Source: Gammaproteobacteria bacterium | GTDB taxonomy: Bacteria; Pseudomonadota; Gammaproteobacteria; Pseudomonadales; Halieaceae | Assembly (NCBI GenBank): GCA_024686215.1 | Contig: JAIBDN010000003.1 | Location: 1-64,000, forward strand | Reading direction: 5' to 3' | Length of the DNA: 64,000 nt | Shown: in pieces, positions 8,444 through 18,662 of the stretch | Layout of the letters: the number at the start of each line of letters is the position of its first letter | Position numbering within the stretch: the first letter of the stretch is position 1 | The notes under the pieces: generated by a model | The model's database searches: none | Seen by the model: only the letters and a program-made list of their open reading frames with translations | Told to the model about the DNA's origin: nothing | Translations under genes and position numbers: made by a program

Positions 8444-9727
8444 GTGACACTAAGAATTAGTGATCTGGTAAATGCGGAAGCCTCTTTGGTTAGTCGGCGA
8501 TGCTGGTCAGACCCGGATGTTTATGCGTTGGAGAAGCGCGGAATCTTTGGCCGCTCCTGGCTGTTCCTGGGGCATGAGTCGCAAATTAGCAACCCCGGCG
8601 ACTTTGTGCAGGCTTATATGGCTGAAACACCGATAATTCTGTCCCGCGGCACTGACGCCCGTATTTACGCCAACGTAAACAGTTGCACACACCGAGGTCT
8701 GCCGGTGTGTCGTGCCGATCACGGCAATACCAAACGCTTTATCTGCCCGTACCACAACTGGTCTTACTCGGTGGAAGGGGATCTGGTCGCCATTCCGCAA
8801 GAGGGTGCGCTGTGCAATAAACCTGACAAAGCACAGCTGGGCCTTAAACGCGTGTCGCGTGTTGAATCCTGGCGAGGGCTGGTATTTGGCTGCTTTGACG
8901 AGCAGATCGAACCCCTGGAGAGTTATCTGGGGGACATGCGCTTTTATCTGGATGCTTTCCTGGATCGCTTTGCCGGTGGCATTGAGTTCCTGGGAGCACC
9001 GCATCGCTGGGTGATTAACGCCAACTGGAAATTGCCGGTTGAAAACCAGCTGGGCGACGTGAATCACGGTGCTTTCCTGCACAGCGCGATTATTCCCCGA
9101 GAGGCGCAAGACCTGATAGAGGAACTGGGTTTGAGTGTGGTGCCGCGGCCCGGGCACGGCGCCACATTCAGACTAATGCCTGAAGATTCCCCGGTGGATG
9201 ACATGGCCTGGGGCATGGAGGGGCTGGGTGGCATGTTTGGCGGTGACGAGGTACAGGAGTATTTGCGCGAGATTCAGGCACAGGCCGCGAGTCGGGTCGG
9301 GGATATACGTGCACGCATGAAGGGTTTGACCTATGGCATCTACCCGAATCTTTCCTTCCTGTGGTCGAATACCTCATTCAAGGTGTCTCACCCGCGCGGC
9401 CCGGGTAAGGTGGAATACTGGTCATGGGCAGTGGTGCCGGCGGATGCACCCGATCACATCAAAAAAATACTGCGTACCAACTACAGCTCCTTTTTCGGCC
9501 CCGGAGGAATTTTGGAACAGGAGGATTCCGAGGTATGGATCCAGCAGTTTCAGGGCAGCAATATCGATTATGCGGATGATCGCCCCTACTATTATGGTCT
9601 GGGCCTGGGTGAGGAAAAAGTGCATCCGGAGTTGCCGGGTCTGGTGAGCGTTACCGCCAATGAATTTTACGCAAGGCACTTCTACGCCCGTTGGCGTGAT
9701 GAACTGCAAGCAGTGGAGGATACGTGA
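8444..9727 (+). CDS. Aromatic ring-hydroxylating dioxygenase, large (alpha) subunit
   Basis: A 427-residue Rieske non-haem iron oxygenase. The Rieske [2Fe-2S] ligands are Cys81/His83 (CTHRG) and Cys101/His104 (CPYH). The mononuclear iron site begins with GDVNHGAFLH, giving His208 and His213 and the bridging Asp205. It uses electrons from a ferredoxin/reductase pair to oxidise an aromatic or polycyclic substrate; neither partner is encoded nearby, so they must be supplied from elsewhere. The start is a GTG with GGAGG five bases upstream. It is translationally coupled to the beta subunit. The substrate cannot be told from sequence alone. Confidence 0.9.
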   Translation: MTLRISDLVNAEASLVSRRCWSDPDVYALEKRGIFGRSWLFLGHESQISNPGDFVQAYMAETPIILSRGTDARIYANVNSCTHRGLPVCRADHGNTKRFICPYHNWSYSVEGDLVAIPQEGALCNKPDKAQLGLKRVSRVESWRGLVFGCFDEQIEPLESYLGDMRFYLDAFLDRFAGGIEFLGAPHRWVINANWKLPVENQLGDVNHGAFLHSAIIPREAQDLIEELGLSVVPRPGHGATFRLMPEDSPVDDMAWGMEGLGGMFGGDEVQEYLREIQAQAASRVGDIRARMKGLTYGIYPNLSFLWSNTSFKVSHPRGPGKVEYWSWAVVPADAPDHIKKILRTNYSSFFGPGGILEQEDSEVWIQQFQGSNIDYADDRPYYYGLGLGEEKVHPELPGLVSVTANEFYARHFYARWRDELQAVEDT

Positions 9728-10287
9728 TGAGTGAATTGTCGCTGCAAACCACACCGGAGCAACAGCGTGCCCTGGAGCGCTTTTACCACTATGAGGCTCG
9801 CTTGTTGGACGCTCGCCAATATCAGCAATGGCTGACACTGGTGAGCCCGGACATTCGCTACCTGATGCCCTCGCGGGTGAATGTCATGGTGGATAATCGC
9901 CAGCGGGGTAAAGAGAGCATGATTAGCGTGGAGCGAGAACTGGAAGGCGAGGACTCACTGGGTTGTCCTATTCGCGAGGAGAGCTACCTGCATCTTATGG
10001 TACGGGTGGAGCGTGCCTTCAAAATCAATTCCTGGTCCGAAAATCCGCCCGCCCGTACCCGGCGAATTGTGGGAAATGTGGAACTGATGGCGCAGGAGGG
10101 GGACGCCTTGTCTGTGTTGAGCAACTTTCACCTGTATTACGCCAGGCCGGGTAATGCAGACTGCATATACAGCGGCCAGCGCAGGGATCTGCTGGTGCCC
10201 GCGGAGCAGGGTTACAGCATTAGCCGACGTGAGGTGGTCATGGATTACGCCAATATCGAGGTGCCTACCCTGGGGTTGTTGCTCTAG
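9727..10287 (+). CDS. Aromatic ring-hydroxylating dioxygenase, small (beta) subunit
   Basis: A 186-residue protein of the NTF2/SnoaL-like fold that forms the beta subunit of alpha3-beta3 Rieske dioxygenases. Family features include the early FYHYEARLLDARQYQQWL segment and the central SYLHLMVRVERAFKINSW strand region. The ATG at 9727 shares its A with the last base of the alpha stop (TGATG), a classic coupled arrangement; a GTG three bases earlier is a less likely start. The beta subunit is mostly structural and helps shape substrate preference. No further catabolic genes follow; slt is next after about 120 bases. Confidence 0.88.
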   Translation: MSELSLQTTPEQQRALERFYHYEARLLDARQYQQWLTLVSPDIRYLMPSRVNVMVDNRQRGKESMISVERELEGEDSLGCPIREESYLHLMVRVERAFKINSWSENPPARTRRIVGNVELMAQEGDALSVLSNFHLYYARPGNADCIYSGQRRDLLVPAEQGYSISRREVVMDYANIEVPTLGLLL

Positions 10288-10409
10288 CAGAGGCAAGCAC
10301 CGAAAAAACCTGCCCTGCTATTGCAATCGCGGCCGTCGCGTATCAATCTAGTGCGCGTAGGCCCGGTGTTCACCGGAGCCACGGATATAGCGATTAGAGG
10401 TGTTCTTCG

Positions 10410-12356
10410 TTGCGCTTTACGGCCCCATTTTCAACTGTCAGCTTGTTGCTGTTGCCCTTGTTGGGTATGTTCCTGAATGCCCCGGCTTTGTCCAGTGCCG
10501 AACCACTTGCCAGCGAGCGGCAGGACTACGGCGACGCTATACAGGCGATCGACAAGGGAAGCTGGACGGAATACGAACAGCTGCGCCCGGGATTGGACGA
10601 ATACCCCCTGGCGATCTACCTGGACTACTTTCAGCTGTCCAAGCAGCCACAGAAGGTGCGGCCTACGGAGGCCAGGCGATTTATCAGTCTCAGCGAAGAT
10701 TCACCGCTGCCCAACCGCTTTCTCGCTATCTACCTGCGTAAGGCGGGCAAGGACAGGCGCTGGGATGATTTCCTGCAGGTCATGCCTGAAGAGCCCAACA
10801 GTATAGAGCTCAAGTGCTATTACTTTCGCGCGAAGCTAGCTGCAGGCGATGAGCTGGCCGCCTGGGAGGGCGCCCAGCGCTTGTGGGTGCACGGTGAATC
10901 CCGGCCCAAGCAATGTGACCCATTGTTTGCCGCCTGGTTGAAGGCGGGGCAATTGAGTGATCAGGTGGTCTGGGCGCGCATGCTTGAAGCATTCAAGGCG
11001 CGCGAGGGTTCACTGCTGCGCTATATAGCAAAAAAGAGTAGCGATAAGCTTGCGCCGTGGTCAGATAAGTTACTGGCCGTGTATAAAAAACCGGAGAAAA
11101 TGCGCAGCCAATCTTTGCCGCGTGACAGTGCATATTCCGCAGATATAGCCAGCAGCGGGCTGGTATACCTGGCGCGTTACAGTCCTGAAAAAGCCCTGAC
11201 TTACTGGGAGCAGTACCAGCAGGAGCTGGGTTTTTCTGCCGCACAGGTGCAACAGGTCGAAGCGGCCATCGCTCTGCGCAGCCTATTCGCCAAAACCGAA
11301 GCGCACAAACCCTGGTTGCAGGAGGCTCTGACCCGCTTGGAGGATGACAAGCTGGTAGAGTTGCGTTTGCGCTGGGCCCTGGCGGAGCAGGACTTCCCGG
11401 CACTGGAAGCAACGCTGCCGCTGTTGTCCGAGGAAAAACGCGGTGACGCGACCTGGCGTTATTGGCAAGCCATGGCTATGGAGCAGCGTGGCGATAGCGC
11501 CGCGGCTGCGCTGCTGTTGCAGTCACTGGCACAGGAGCGAGGCTATTACAGTTTCCTGGCCGCAGACAAGCTGCAGCAGGAATACGCTTTTAATAATAAT
11601 CAGCCTCTGGTGCTGGCGGCGGATCTGGCGAAGCCGTTACAGGCACTTCCAGCGGTGCAGCGTATAGAAGAACTGCATTACCATGAAGAGCCCAGCCTGG
11701 CGCACTCAGAGTGGTTCAAGGTGTTGCAGGACGCCGATGATGCCGCGCAGCAGCAACAGTTGGCGCAGTTGGCCTCACAGCAGGGTTGGCACCGTATGGC
11801 AATAGACGCCGCCAATCGGGCGGAGGCCTGGGACGCGCTGGATCTGCGTTTTCCCATGCCCTACCAGGAGACTTTCAAGCGCTACGCCGGTGCGCAGCAG
11901 GTGCCCCATACCGAGTTGATGGCCATTGCTCGTCGCGAGAGCGCGTTCTTCCCGGAGGCGCACTCACCCGTGGGGGCGCGAGGCTTGATGCAGATTATGC
12001 CGGCCACCGGTAAGCAGGTGGCGTCATCGCTGGGCCGTTCACACAGCGGCTCTGATCTCTACGAGGTCGATCATAATGTGTTGCTGGGTAGCGCCTATTA
12101 CCGCCAATTGCTGGACCGTTTTAACGGTAACCGGGTGTTCGCGCTCACCGCCTACAACGCTGGTCCCCACCGTGTGGAGCGCTGGCGCAATAAAGAGCAG
12201 GAGGCGGTGCCTGTAGAAATCTGGGTGGAAACCATTCCCTACCGGGAGACCCGTAACTATGTACAGGCGGTACTGGCCTACAATGTGGTGTTCCAGTATA
12301 TGATGGGCGAGTCCGGCAGCCTGCTAACCCCCGAGGAGCAGCGCGCGAGTTACTGA
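10410..12356 (+). CDS. slt: Soluble lytic murein transglycosylase (Slt70 type)
   Basis: A 648-residue periplasmic enzyme cleaving the MurNAc-GlcNAc bond of peptidoglycan to form 1,6-anhydro ends. A signal peptide (about residues 1-30, ending ALSSA) is followed by the superhelical U and L domains typical of Slt70. The C-terminal SLT catalytic domain has the ARRESAFFPEAHS motif (catalytic Glu510), GLMQIMPATG and LTAYNAGPHRVERW. Length matches Slt70. The start is TTG at 10410 with GAGG about ten bases upstream; no better ATG is present before the signal peptide. It participates in wall turnover and recycling. Confidence 0.92.
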   Translation: MRFTAPFSTVSLLLLPLLGMFLNAPALSSAEPLASERQDYGDAIQAIDKGSWTEYEQLRPGLDEYPLAIYLDYFQLSKQPQKVRPTEARRFISLSEDSPLPNRFLAIYLRKAGKDRRWDDFLQVMPEEPNSIELKCYYFRAKLAAGDELAAWEGAQRLWVHGESRPKQCDPLFAAWLKAGQLSDQVVWARMLEAFKAREGSLLRYIAKKSSDKLAPWSDKLLAVYKKPEKMRSQSLPRDSAYSADIASSGLVYLARYSPEKALTYWEQYQQELGFSAAQVQQVEAAIALRSLFAKTEAHKPWLQEALTRLEDDKLVELRLRWALAEQDFPALEATLPLLSEEKRGDATWRYWQAMAMEQRGDSAAAALLLQSLAQERGYYSFLAADKLQQEYAFNNNQPLVLAADLAKPLQALPAVQRIEELHYHEEPSLAHSEWFKVLQDADDAAQQQQLAQLASQQGWHRMAIDAANRAEAWDALDLRFPMPYQETFKRYAGAQQVPHTELMAIARRESAFFPEAHSPVGARGLMQIMPATGKQVASSLGRSHSGSDLYEVDHNVLLGSAYYRQLLDRFNGNRVFALTAYNAGPHRVERWRNKEQEAVPVEIWVETIPYRETRNYVQAVLAYNVVFQYMMGESGSLLTPEEQRASY

Positions 12357-12411
12357 GCGCGCCGGCTAATAGCTGTACCCTTCAGCGCCAACAGAGAGTT
12401 ATAAAAGTCCT

Positions 12412-13365
12412 ATGCAGGATACCCGGCCCCTTTTACTAGAGAGTGATTTTCCTCCGTTGCAACGCAGTGAGTTGGATAGCTTGCAGGTCAACCTGGGGTA
12501 TCTGTGTAACATGAGTTGCGTGCATTGCCACGTGAATGCCGGGCCTACGCGCACCGAGTTGATGTCCAAAAAGACTATCGATCAGCTCCTGGCGTTAATT
12601 GAGTCCCAGGCCATCAAGACTCTGGATCTCACCGGCGGGGCACCGGAGATGAATCCGCACTTTCGTTACCTGGTAAAAGCCGCGCGCGCGCTCGGGGTGC
12701 GGGTTATCGACCGCTGTAACCTGACAGTACTATTCGAGCCTGGACAGGAAGGTCTGGCCGATTTCCTGGCGGCACAGCAAGTGGAAATTACCGCATCTCT
12801 GCCGTGCTACCTGGAAGACAACGTCGAGCAGCAGCGCGGCAAGGGTGTTTACCAGGACAGTATTCGCGCTATTCGCCACTTGAACACCCTGGGTTATGGC
12901 AGTCGCTTACCGCTCAACCTGGTTTACAACCCGGTGGGGGCGACACTGCCCCCGCCCCAGGTGGCACTGGAGGCGGATTATCGGCGCGAGTTGGCCGGGC
13001 GCTTTGATATCCACTTCAGCGAGCTATTTACCATTACCAATATGCCGATCAGTCGCTTTGGTGCGGTGCTGCTGGCGCAGGGGCAGTATGTCGAGTACAT
13101 GCAGTTGTTGCGGGACAATTTCAGCGCAGACAACCTGGGTACCCTGATGTGTCGCTCGCTGCTTAGCATCGACTGGCAGGGTTATGTGTACGACTGTGAT
13201 TTCAACCAGATGCTGGACCTTCCAGTGCTGGCGAAAGATCGCATCCACCTGTCAGACCTGATACGGAACTTTGCCATGGTGGGAGCGCCCATTGTTACCG
13301 GAGAGCATTGCTACGGCTGTGCGGCGGGGCAGGGCAGCAGTTGCGGTGGAGCGCTGGAGGGCTGA
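12412..13365 (+). CDS. arsS: Arsenosugar biosynthesis radical SAM protein ArsS
   Basis: A 317-residue radical SAM enzyme. The [4Fe-4S]/SAM cluster motif is CNMSCVHC (Cys32, Cys36, Cys39), preceded by LQVNLGYL. The C-terminal cysteine-rich region (MCRSLLSIDW, YDCDFNQML, then HCYGCAAG and SSCGG) matches the radical SAM/Cys-rich family named ArsS. In characterised cases ArsS transfers the 5'-deoxyadenosyl group of SAM onto a methylated arsenical made by ArsM, giving an arsenosugar precursor. The next two genes are the glycosyltransferase-like proteins usually associated with ArsS. No arsM is in the window. It overlaps the next gene by one base (TGATG). Confidence 0.9.
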   Translation: MQDTRPLLLESDFPPLQRSELDSLQVNLGYLCNMSCVHCHVNAGPTRTELMSKKTIDQLLALIESQAIKTLDLTGGAPEMNPHFRYLVKAARALGVRVIDRCNLTVLFEPGQEGLADFLAAQQVEITASLPCYLEDNVEQQRGKGVYQDSIRAIRHLNTLGYGSRLPLNLVYNPVGATLPPPQVALEADYRRELAGRFDIHFSELFTITNMPISRFGAVLLAQGQYVEYMQLLRDNFSADNLGTLMCRSLLSIDWQGYVYDCDFNQMLDLPVLAKDRIHLSDLIRNFAMVGAPIVTGEHCYGCAAGQGSSCGGALEG

Positions 13366-14039
13366 TGCCAGCTGTCAGTTTCATTATCCCGGTGCTCAAT
13401 GAGCAGGCCGGCATCGGGTCTTTACTGGAAGCGCTGCGCGGGCGTTATCCCGAGGCTGAATTAATTGTGGTCGACGGCGGTAGTGACGACCAGACCATTG
13501 CCAGTGCTATGCCCTGGTGTGATCAGCTGTTGCTGGGCACTGCGGGAAGGGCGACGCAGATGAACCTGGGAGGCAGGGTCGCGCACGGTGAGTACCTGTG
13601 TTTTCTGCATGCGGACAGCCAGCCCGGCTGCAGCGCGCAGCAGCTGAGCAGCTATCTCGAAAAAGCCCCTGACTGGGGTTTTTGCCGCGTACGTCTTACT
13701 GGCCGCAAACCGGTCTTTCGCCTTATCGAATATTGCATGAACCTGCGTTCGCGTGTCACACGTATAGGTACTGGCGACCAGATGTTGTTTTTGCGTCGGG
13801 AGATTTTTCGGCAAACCGGCGGCTTTGATGACATCCCACTGATGGAAGATGTGGCCTATTGCAAGCGCTTGCGGCGCACGGCGTCGCCTCTGTTGGTGAC
13901 CGAGCCCGTCGTTACTTCCAGTCGTCGCTGGGAGGAGCAGGGGGTGTGCTCCACGATAATGAAGATGTGGACCTTGCGGCTGGCCTATTTCCTCGGTGTT
14001 TCTCCCCGGCGGCTGTGGCGTCATTATTATGCCGGTTGA
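13365..14039 (+). CDS. TIGR04283-type arsenosugar-associated GT2 glycosyltransferase
   Basis: A 224-residue GT-A fold family 2 glycosyltransferase. Visible motifs are SFIIPVLNEQAGIGSLL at the N-terminus, IVVDGGSDDQT and the DXD-like FLHADSQP (about residues 80-87), plus GTGDQMLFLRRE in the acceptor half. The short single-domain architecture and position directly after arsS match the family known as arsenosugar biosynthesis-associated glycosyltransferase. The ATG overlaps the arsS stop by one base. It probably acts on the ribose-like moiety of the arsenosugar, but its exact reaction has not been established to my knowledge. Confidence 0.85.
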   Translation: MPAVSFIIPVLNEQAGIGSLLEALRGRYPEAELIVVDGGSDDQTIASAMPWCDQLLLGTAGRATQMNLGGRVAHGEYLCFLHADSQPGCSAQQLSSYLEKAPDWGFCRVRLTGRKPVFRLIEYCMNLRSRVTRIGTGDQMLFLRREIFRQTGGFDDIPLMEDVAYCKRLRRTASPLLVTEPVVTSSRRWEEQGVCSTIMKMWTLRLAYFLGVSPRRLWRHYYAG

Positions 14040-14658
14040 GCCCGGCTCTGTGCTGTTTATCCAGTTTGCCCGTTCACCGGTGGAGGGGAAGGTGAAAACA
14101 CGCATGATTCCAGCCTTGGGCGCCAGGGGTGCCTGCCAATTGCATTGTGACCTGGTGCGCTGGACCAGCGGGATTCTGGTCAATGCGGGCCTTGGTCCGG
14201 TGCAGCTCGCCGTTGCCGGCAATACATTGCACCCTTTGGTGCAGCAGTGCCGCGACATGGGCATCGCTGAAGTGGTGCCGCAGTCCGGTACTGGCCTGGG
14301 TGAGAGAATGTTTACTGCGCTGGATGAGGCCCTGGAACGCTTTGAGCGGGTGATCCTGGTGGGTAGCGATTGTCCGGGGCTGGATGACGCCTACCTGGCG
14401 CAGGCGGTGGATAGCTTGCAACAAGCCTCCGTGGTTTTAGGGCCAGCAGAAGACGGGGGCTATGTGCTGATCGGAGCGCGGCAGGTGTCGCGGGAGATGT
14501 TTGCAGCTATTGACTGGGGCAGCTCGCAGGTCTACGCACAGACGCTTGCGCGTCTGCAGGACATTGGCTGTGATTGGCTGAGCTTGCCGGCGCAGGTCGA
14601 TATTGACAGGCCGGAGGATATGGTTCACTGGGAGTCGCTACGCGACTCCACGGTGTGA
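14029..14658 (+). CDS. TIGR04282-type (DUF2064) arsenosugar-associated glycosyltransferase
   Basis: A 209-residue nucleotide-diphospho-sugar transferase-like protein of the DUF2064 family. Motifs: FARSPVEGKVKTRM near the N-terminus (nucleotide binding), VGSDCPGLDD and GPAEDGGYVLIGAR (metal and nucleotide site). The ATG at 14029 lies 11 bases before the stop of the preceding gene, so all three genes of this operon overlap. A longer in-frame start at 13996 is less likely. The pairing of this family with the TIGR04283 family beside ArsS is a recognised genomic association; the product is presumed to be an arsenosugar. Confidence 0.85.
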   Translation: MPVEPGSVLFIQFARSPVEGKVKTRMIPALGARGACQLHCDLVRWTSGILVNAGLGPVQLAVAGNTLHPLVQQCRDMGIAEVVPQSGTGLGERMFTALDEALERFERVILVGSDCPGLDDAYLAQAVDSLQQASVVLGPAEDGGYVLIGARQVSREMFAAIDWGSSQVYAQTLARLQDIGCDWLSLPAQVDIDRPEDMVHWESLRDSTV

Positions 14659-14705
14659 CCGCGACAGGCGTGAAGCCTTGGCAGTGCGTAATACTGCGCC
14701 GTTAT

Positions 14706-15095
14706 TCAGGCGCTCGCCATTGCCCCGTTACTCACTTGCGGAATGCTGCCGCCAGCGCGTTGATAGAGTAGCCAGGCGATTGCAGTGCAATAACTCAGGT
14801 TGGTCTGTAACTCGCTGTCGGGGTCACTCAGGAAGGCTCTCTGGCTGGCCAGTCCGCGCACTCTGCTTGCCACATCCGGGTTGAAAGCCAGGTAGCGGTC
14901 CCACAGGTCGCGGTGTTGTGCTGCCGTGATATGGAACAGTCCGAGACCTTCGTTGCGGGCGGAAAACAACCCCAGGTCCGGGGCGTCGATGGCGGCATTG
15001 AGCAGGAACGATTCGCAAGCGGGCGTCCATGCTCCCAAATACTTCAGGGTGGGGCGGATAACCTGGTCTCTCAGGTGTTCTGCGGTAACGTACAT
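14706..15095 (-). CDS. Small phage-type protein of unknown function
   Basis: A 129-residue protein without signal peptide. From memory its pattern (VIRPTLKYLG at the start, then LGLFHITAAQHRDLWDRYL and a C-terminal NLSYCTAIAWLLYQRAG) resembles small proteins found in tailed-phage and prophage gene clusters whose related members read ALGLYQMEPATHDDIW; these look like degenerate lysozyme-like folds. There is no other phage gene nearby, so it may be a domesticated or orphaned copy. It is convergent with the arsenosugar operon. The gene call is moderately secure; the function is unknown. Confidence 0.6.
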   Translation of the reverse strand: MYVTAEHLRDQVIRPTLKYLGAWTPACESFLLNAAIDAPDLGLFSARNEGLGLFHITAAQHRDLWDRYLAFNPDVASRVRGLASQRAFLSDPDSELQTNLSYCTAIAWLLYQRAGGSIPQVSNGAMASA

Positions 15096-15429
15096 ATCCT
15101 ACTTCCTCGCAGGGATGACTAATCCGTCAGATACTGCTGTTGCACTTTTATGGTTTTTTTTGGTGGCGCGGTTATTTTTTATTCAGTCTGGGAGATACTC
15201 TCACTTTCCCGACAGTTCCGTGCTCACGAGTAACTTTTTAACACACGAAAAAAATAAATCCAATGAAAATAACCGTTTAGGTGGCTTATTTCACAAAAAT
15301 ATTGGGAAGCTTATGTAACTGATGAAATACGGGTCTGGAAAATTGAATTGATTAAGGTTTTGGTGAATAAAACTTCGTCAAAATGAGGTGAAATTAATGC
15401 AAAATGGCGGGTAAAATCCCGAAATTCGC
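15096..15429. other. A+T-rich intergenic stretch
   Basis: About 330 bases between the phage-type gene and yciH, visibly richer in A and T than the surroundings (runs of T near 15150-15180, runs of A near 15248-15295). No coding frame is convincing. The left part probably holds the promoter for the minus-strand phage-type gene; the right part is downstream of yciH. I see no terminator with a clean stem and T tract. Confidence 0.4.
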
Positions 15430-15792
15430 TCATCCGCCCGCAATTTTGACAATATAGCCGCGCTTTTCAAGCTCCATTTTTATGTTTTCTCGCTGGTCAC
15501 CCTGAATTTCGATCACAGCATCCTTTAAGGCGCCGCCAACGCCGCATTTCTGCTTCAGTACCTTGGCTAGCGCTTTTAACTCGGCGCCAGCCAGGGGCAG
15601 TCCCTTGACCAGGGTCACCGCCTTGCCGCCGCGTCCTTTGGTTTCCCTGTGCAGGCGCACAATACCGTCCCCCAGGTTGGCCGGACGGTCCTTACCGCAC
15701 ACACAGCCAGCCTGCGGTCGCTGGCACTGTGGGCACAGGCGCCCGGCTGCAGTGGAATACACCAGGCGACCTTTGTCTTGTTTATTTCGCAT
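15430..15792 (-). CDS. yciH: SUI1/eIF1-family translation factor YciH
   Basis: A 120-residue member of the bacterial SUI1 family. The N-terminal part carries a zinc-ribbon-like cysteine set (LCPQCQRP and GCVCGK). The C-terminal SUI1 core has the conserved RETKGRGGKAVTLVKGL, LKQKCGVGGALKD and IEIQGDQRENI segments. The family binds the small ribosomal subunit and influences start-site selection; in E. coli YciH is non-essential. It is a single gene transcribed away from slyX. Confidence 0.93.
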   Translation of the reverse strand: MRNKQDKGRLVYSTAAGRLCPQCQRPQAGCVCGKDRPANLGDGIVRLHRETKGRGGKAVTLVKGLPLAGAELKALAKVLKQKCGVGGALKDAVIEIQGDQRENIKMELEKRGYIVKIAGG

Positions 15793-15870
15793 ACTCTTAA
15801 TTAGTCCATTCCTTGCAGCTGAGGAGCCAGTATATTAGCCTGCTGCGCAGCGGCAAACAGGGGAGTGATT

Positions 15871-16104
15871 GTGGCGCAAGAACTGGACGAATTGAAGACC
15901 GATCTCATGGAGTTACAAAGCCAACTGGCCTTCCAGGAACATACGGTGCAGGCTCTTAATCAAGCCATGGCAGACCAGCAGCAGGAGATTCTGGTGCTCA
16001 GGCGTCAACTGGAACTGCTCAAGCAACGCCAGGATGAGCAGGCTGTGCATCCACATGCCGATAATTCCGCGAGCCCCACAGATGAAAAACCGCCACATTA
16101 TTAA
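15871..16104 (+). CDS. slyX: SlyX family protein
   Basis: A 77-residue coiled-coil protein: almost the whole length to residue 60 is heptad-like (LKTDLMELQSQLAFQEHTVQ, then LNQAMADQQQEILVL), ending in the hydrophilic tail DEKPPHY characteristic of SlyX. The GTG at 15871 has AGGGGAG six bases upstream; a GTG at 15865 overlaps that site and is less likely. The function of SlyX is unknown; in enterobacteria it sits beside slyD, which is not seen here. Confidence 0.88.
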   Translation: MAQELDELKTDLMELQSQLAFQEHTVQALNQAMADQQQEILVLRRQLELLKQRQDEQAVHPHADNSASPTDEKPPHY

Positions 16105-16221
16105 ACTGTAGCGCCTTGCGGCCAGCAGTTTGCTTTGCACTCGCTGGGCGCGTCGGTAGAATCACGCAAGCGCTTCCCGCGAGGGCAGCGCTTGCCACCA
16201 TAACCCGTGTAAGGAATCGCC

Positions 16222-17457
<1,236 letters not shown>

Positions 17458-17467
17458 GGAGAAGAGC

Positions 17468-18598
17468 ATGGCACAGGCAGACAATTTTGGTTTTGGGGAA
17501 GAAGCGTCGCTGTTAAAGGCTTCCGCCCGCAAATTCTTTACGGATAATTTCCCCAGCAGCACGCTGCATCAATTGGTGGCAACGGACCCCACCCCTGAAC
17601 GCATGAGTGATTGTGCCTGGGAGCGTTCCCTTTGGCAGCAAATGGTTGACCTGGGCTGGAGTATGTTGGCAGTCCCTGAGTCTGCGGGCGGTCTGGGTAT
17701 GCCTTTGGTGGCGGTAGCCGGCCTGGTAGAGGAACAGGGCCGTGCGGCGTTCCCCAGTCCATTACTCGCCACGCTCAGCAGTACCTATGTGCTCGCCGGG
17801 TGTGGCGAATCTGGCCGCGCCGCCCTGGAGGAGATCGCTGGTGGTCGCACTGCGACCCTTGCTCTGAGCAATCGGCAGGGCTCCTGGAATTGCGCTGACA
17901 CCGCGGTGCGCAGCGACGAGAGGGGCAGGCTCAGTGGAACGGCCTGGTACGTGCAGGATGCTAGAAAAGCGGACAGCTTATTGGTTTGTGCGCACTCGGC
18001 GTCCGGTCTGGGCTTATTCTGGGTAGCGGCGGATGCTCCCGGGGTGTGTATAGCGCCCGATGCCATAGTTGATCTGACTCGTGACCAGGCCCATATTGAG
18101 TTTGATAATGTCGCTGCGTTTGAGGTTAGCGGCAATGCGTTGGCAGCCGTTAGTCAGGCTATGCCTGCCATCTGGACGCTGCTGGCGGCGGATATTGTCG
18201 GCGCGGCGGAGTGGCAATTACAGACCACGGTTGACTACGTGTCGACGCGACAACAGTTTGATCATCCCCTGGGTTTCTTCCAGGCGGTGAAACACCCACT
18301 GGTGGATGTCATGGTGCAGATTGACCAGAGTAAATCGCTGGTTTACAGCGCTGCCAGTGCATTTGATAGCGAGCCAGAGCGGGCGCTGCAGGATGCCCAT
18401 ATGGCCAAGGCTTCCGCCAGCGAAACAGCGGCGTTTGCCTCGGGCCGCTCGGTACAGTGCCACGGCGGAATCGGGTTCACCTGGGAATGCTTCGCGCACC
18501 TGTATTTCAAGCGGCAAAAGCATAGTCAACTGCTGTGGGGCGATGCTGCCTGGCACCGTGCGCGATTAGCGCAATTGTTGATAGGCGAAGTTGCTTGA
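17468..18598 (+). CDS. Acyl-CoA dehydrogenase, second subunit-like
   Basis: A 376-residue acyl-CoA dehydrogenase fold protein, more divergent than its neighbour. Visible: LGWSMLAVPESAGGLGMPLV in the N-terminal helical domain and SVQCHGGIGFTWECFAHLYF in the C-terminal domain. The middle domain lacks the clear substrate/FAD loop seen upstream, suggesting the non-catalytic partner of a heteromeric enzyme; this is inference. The ATG at 17468 follows GGGAGAAGAG; an upstream in-frame start inside the previous gene is not needed. Ten-base gap to the previous gene, so they form an operon. Confidence 0.82.
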   Translation: MAQADNFGFGEEASLLKASARKFFTDNFPSSTLHQLVATDPTPERMSDCAWERSLWQQMVDLGWSMLAVPESAGGLGMPLVAVAGLVEEQGRAAFPSPLLATLSSTYVLAGCGESGRAALEEIAGGRTATLALSNRQGSWNCADTAVRSDERGRLSGTAWYVQDARKADSLLVCAHSASGLGLFWVAADAPGVCIAPDAIVDLTRDQAHIEFDNVAAFEVSGNALAAVSQAMPAIWTLLAADIVGAAEWQLQTTVDYVSTRQQFDHPLGFFQAVKHPLVDVMVQIDQSKSLVYSAASAFDSEPERALQDAHMAKASASETAAFASGRSVQCHGGIGFTWECFAHLYFKRQKHSQLLWGDAAWHRARLAQLLIGEVA

Positions 18599-18662
18599 GA
18601 CTGCGGCAAACACAATCACCTCGTATGACTTACCCACGCGATCTTCTAGCGGGACCCAAGAT

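Noticed and set aside
13461-14264. 267-codon minus-strand frame over the arsenosugar operon
   Set aside because: Antisense to two conserved genes; no family features.
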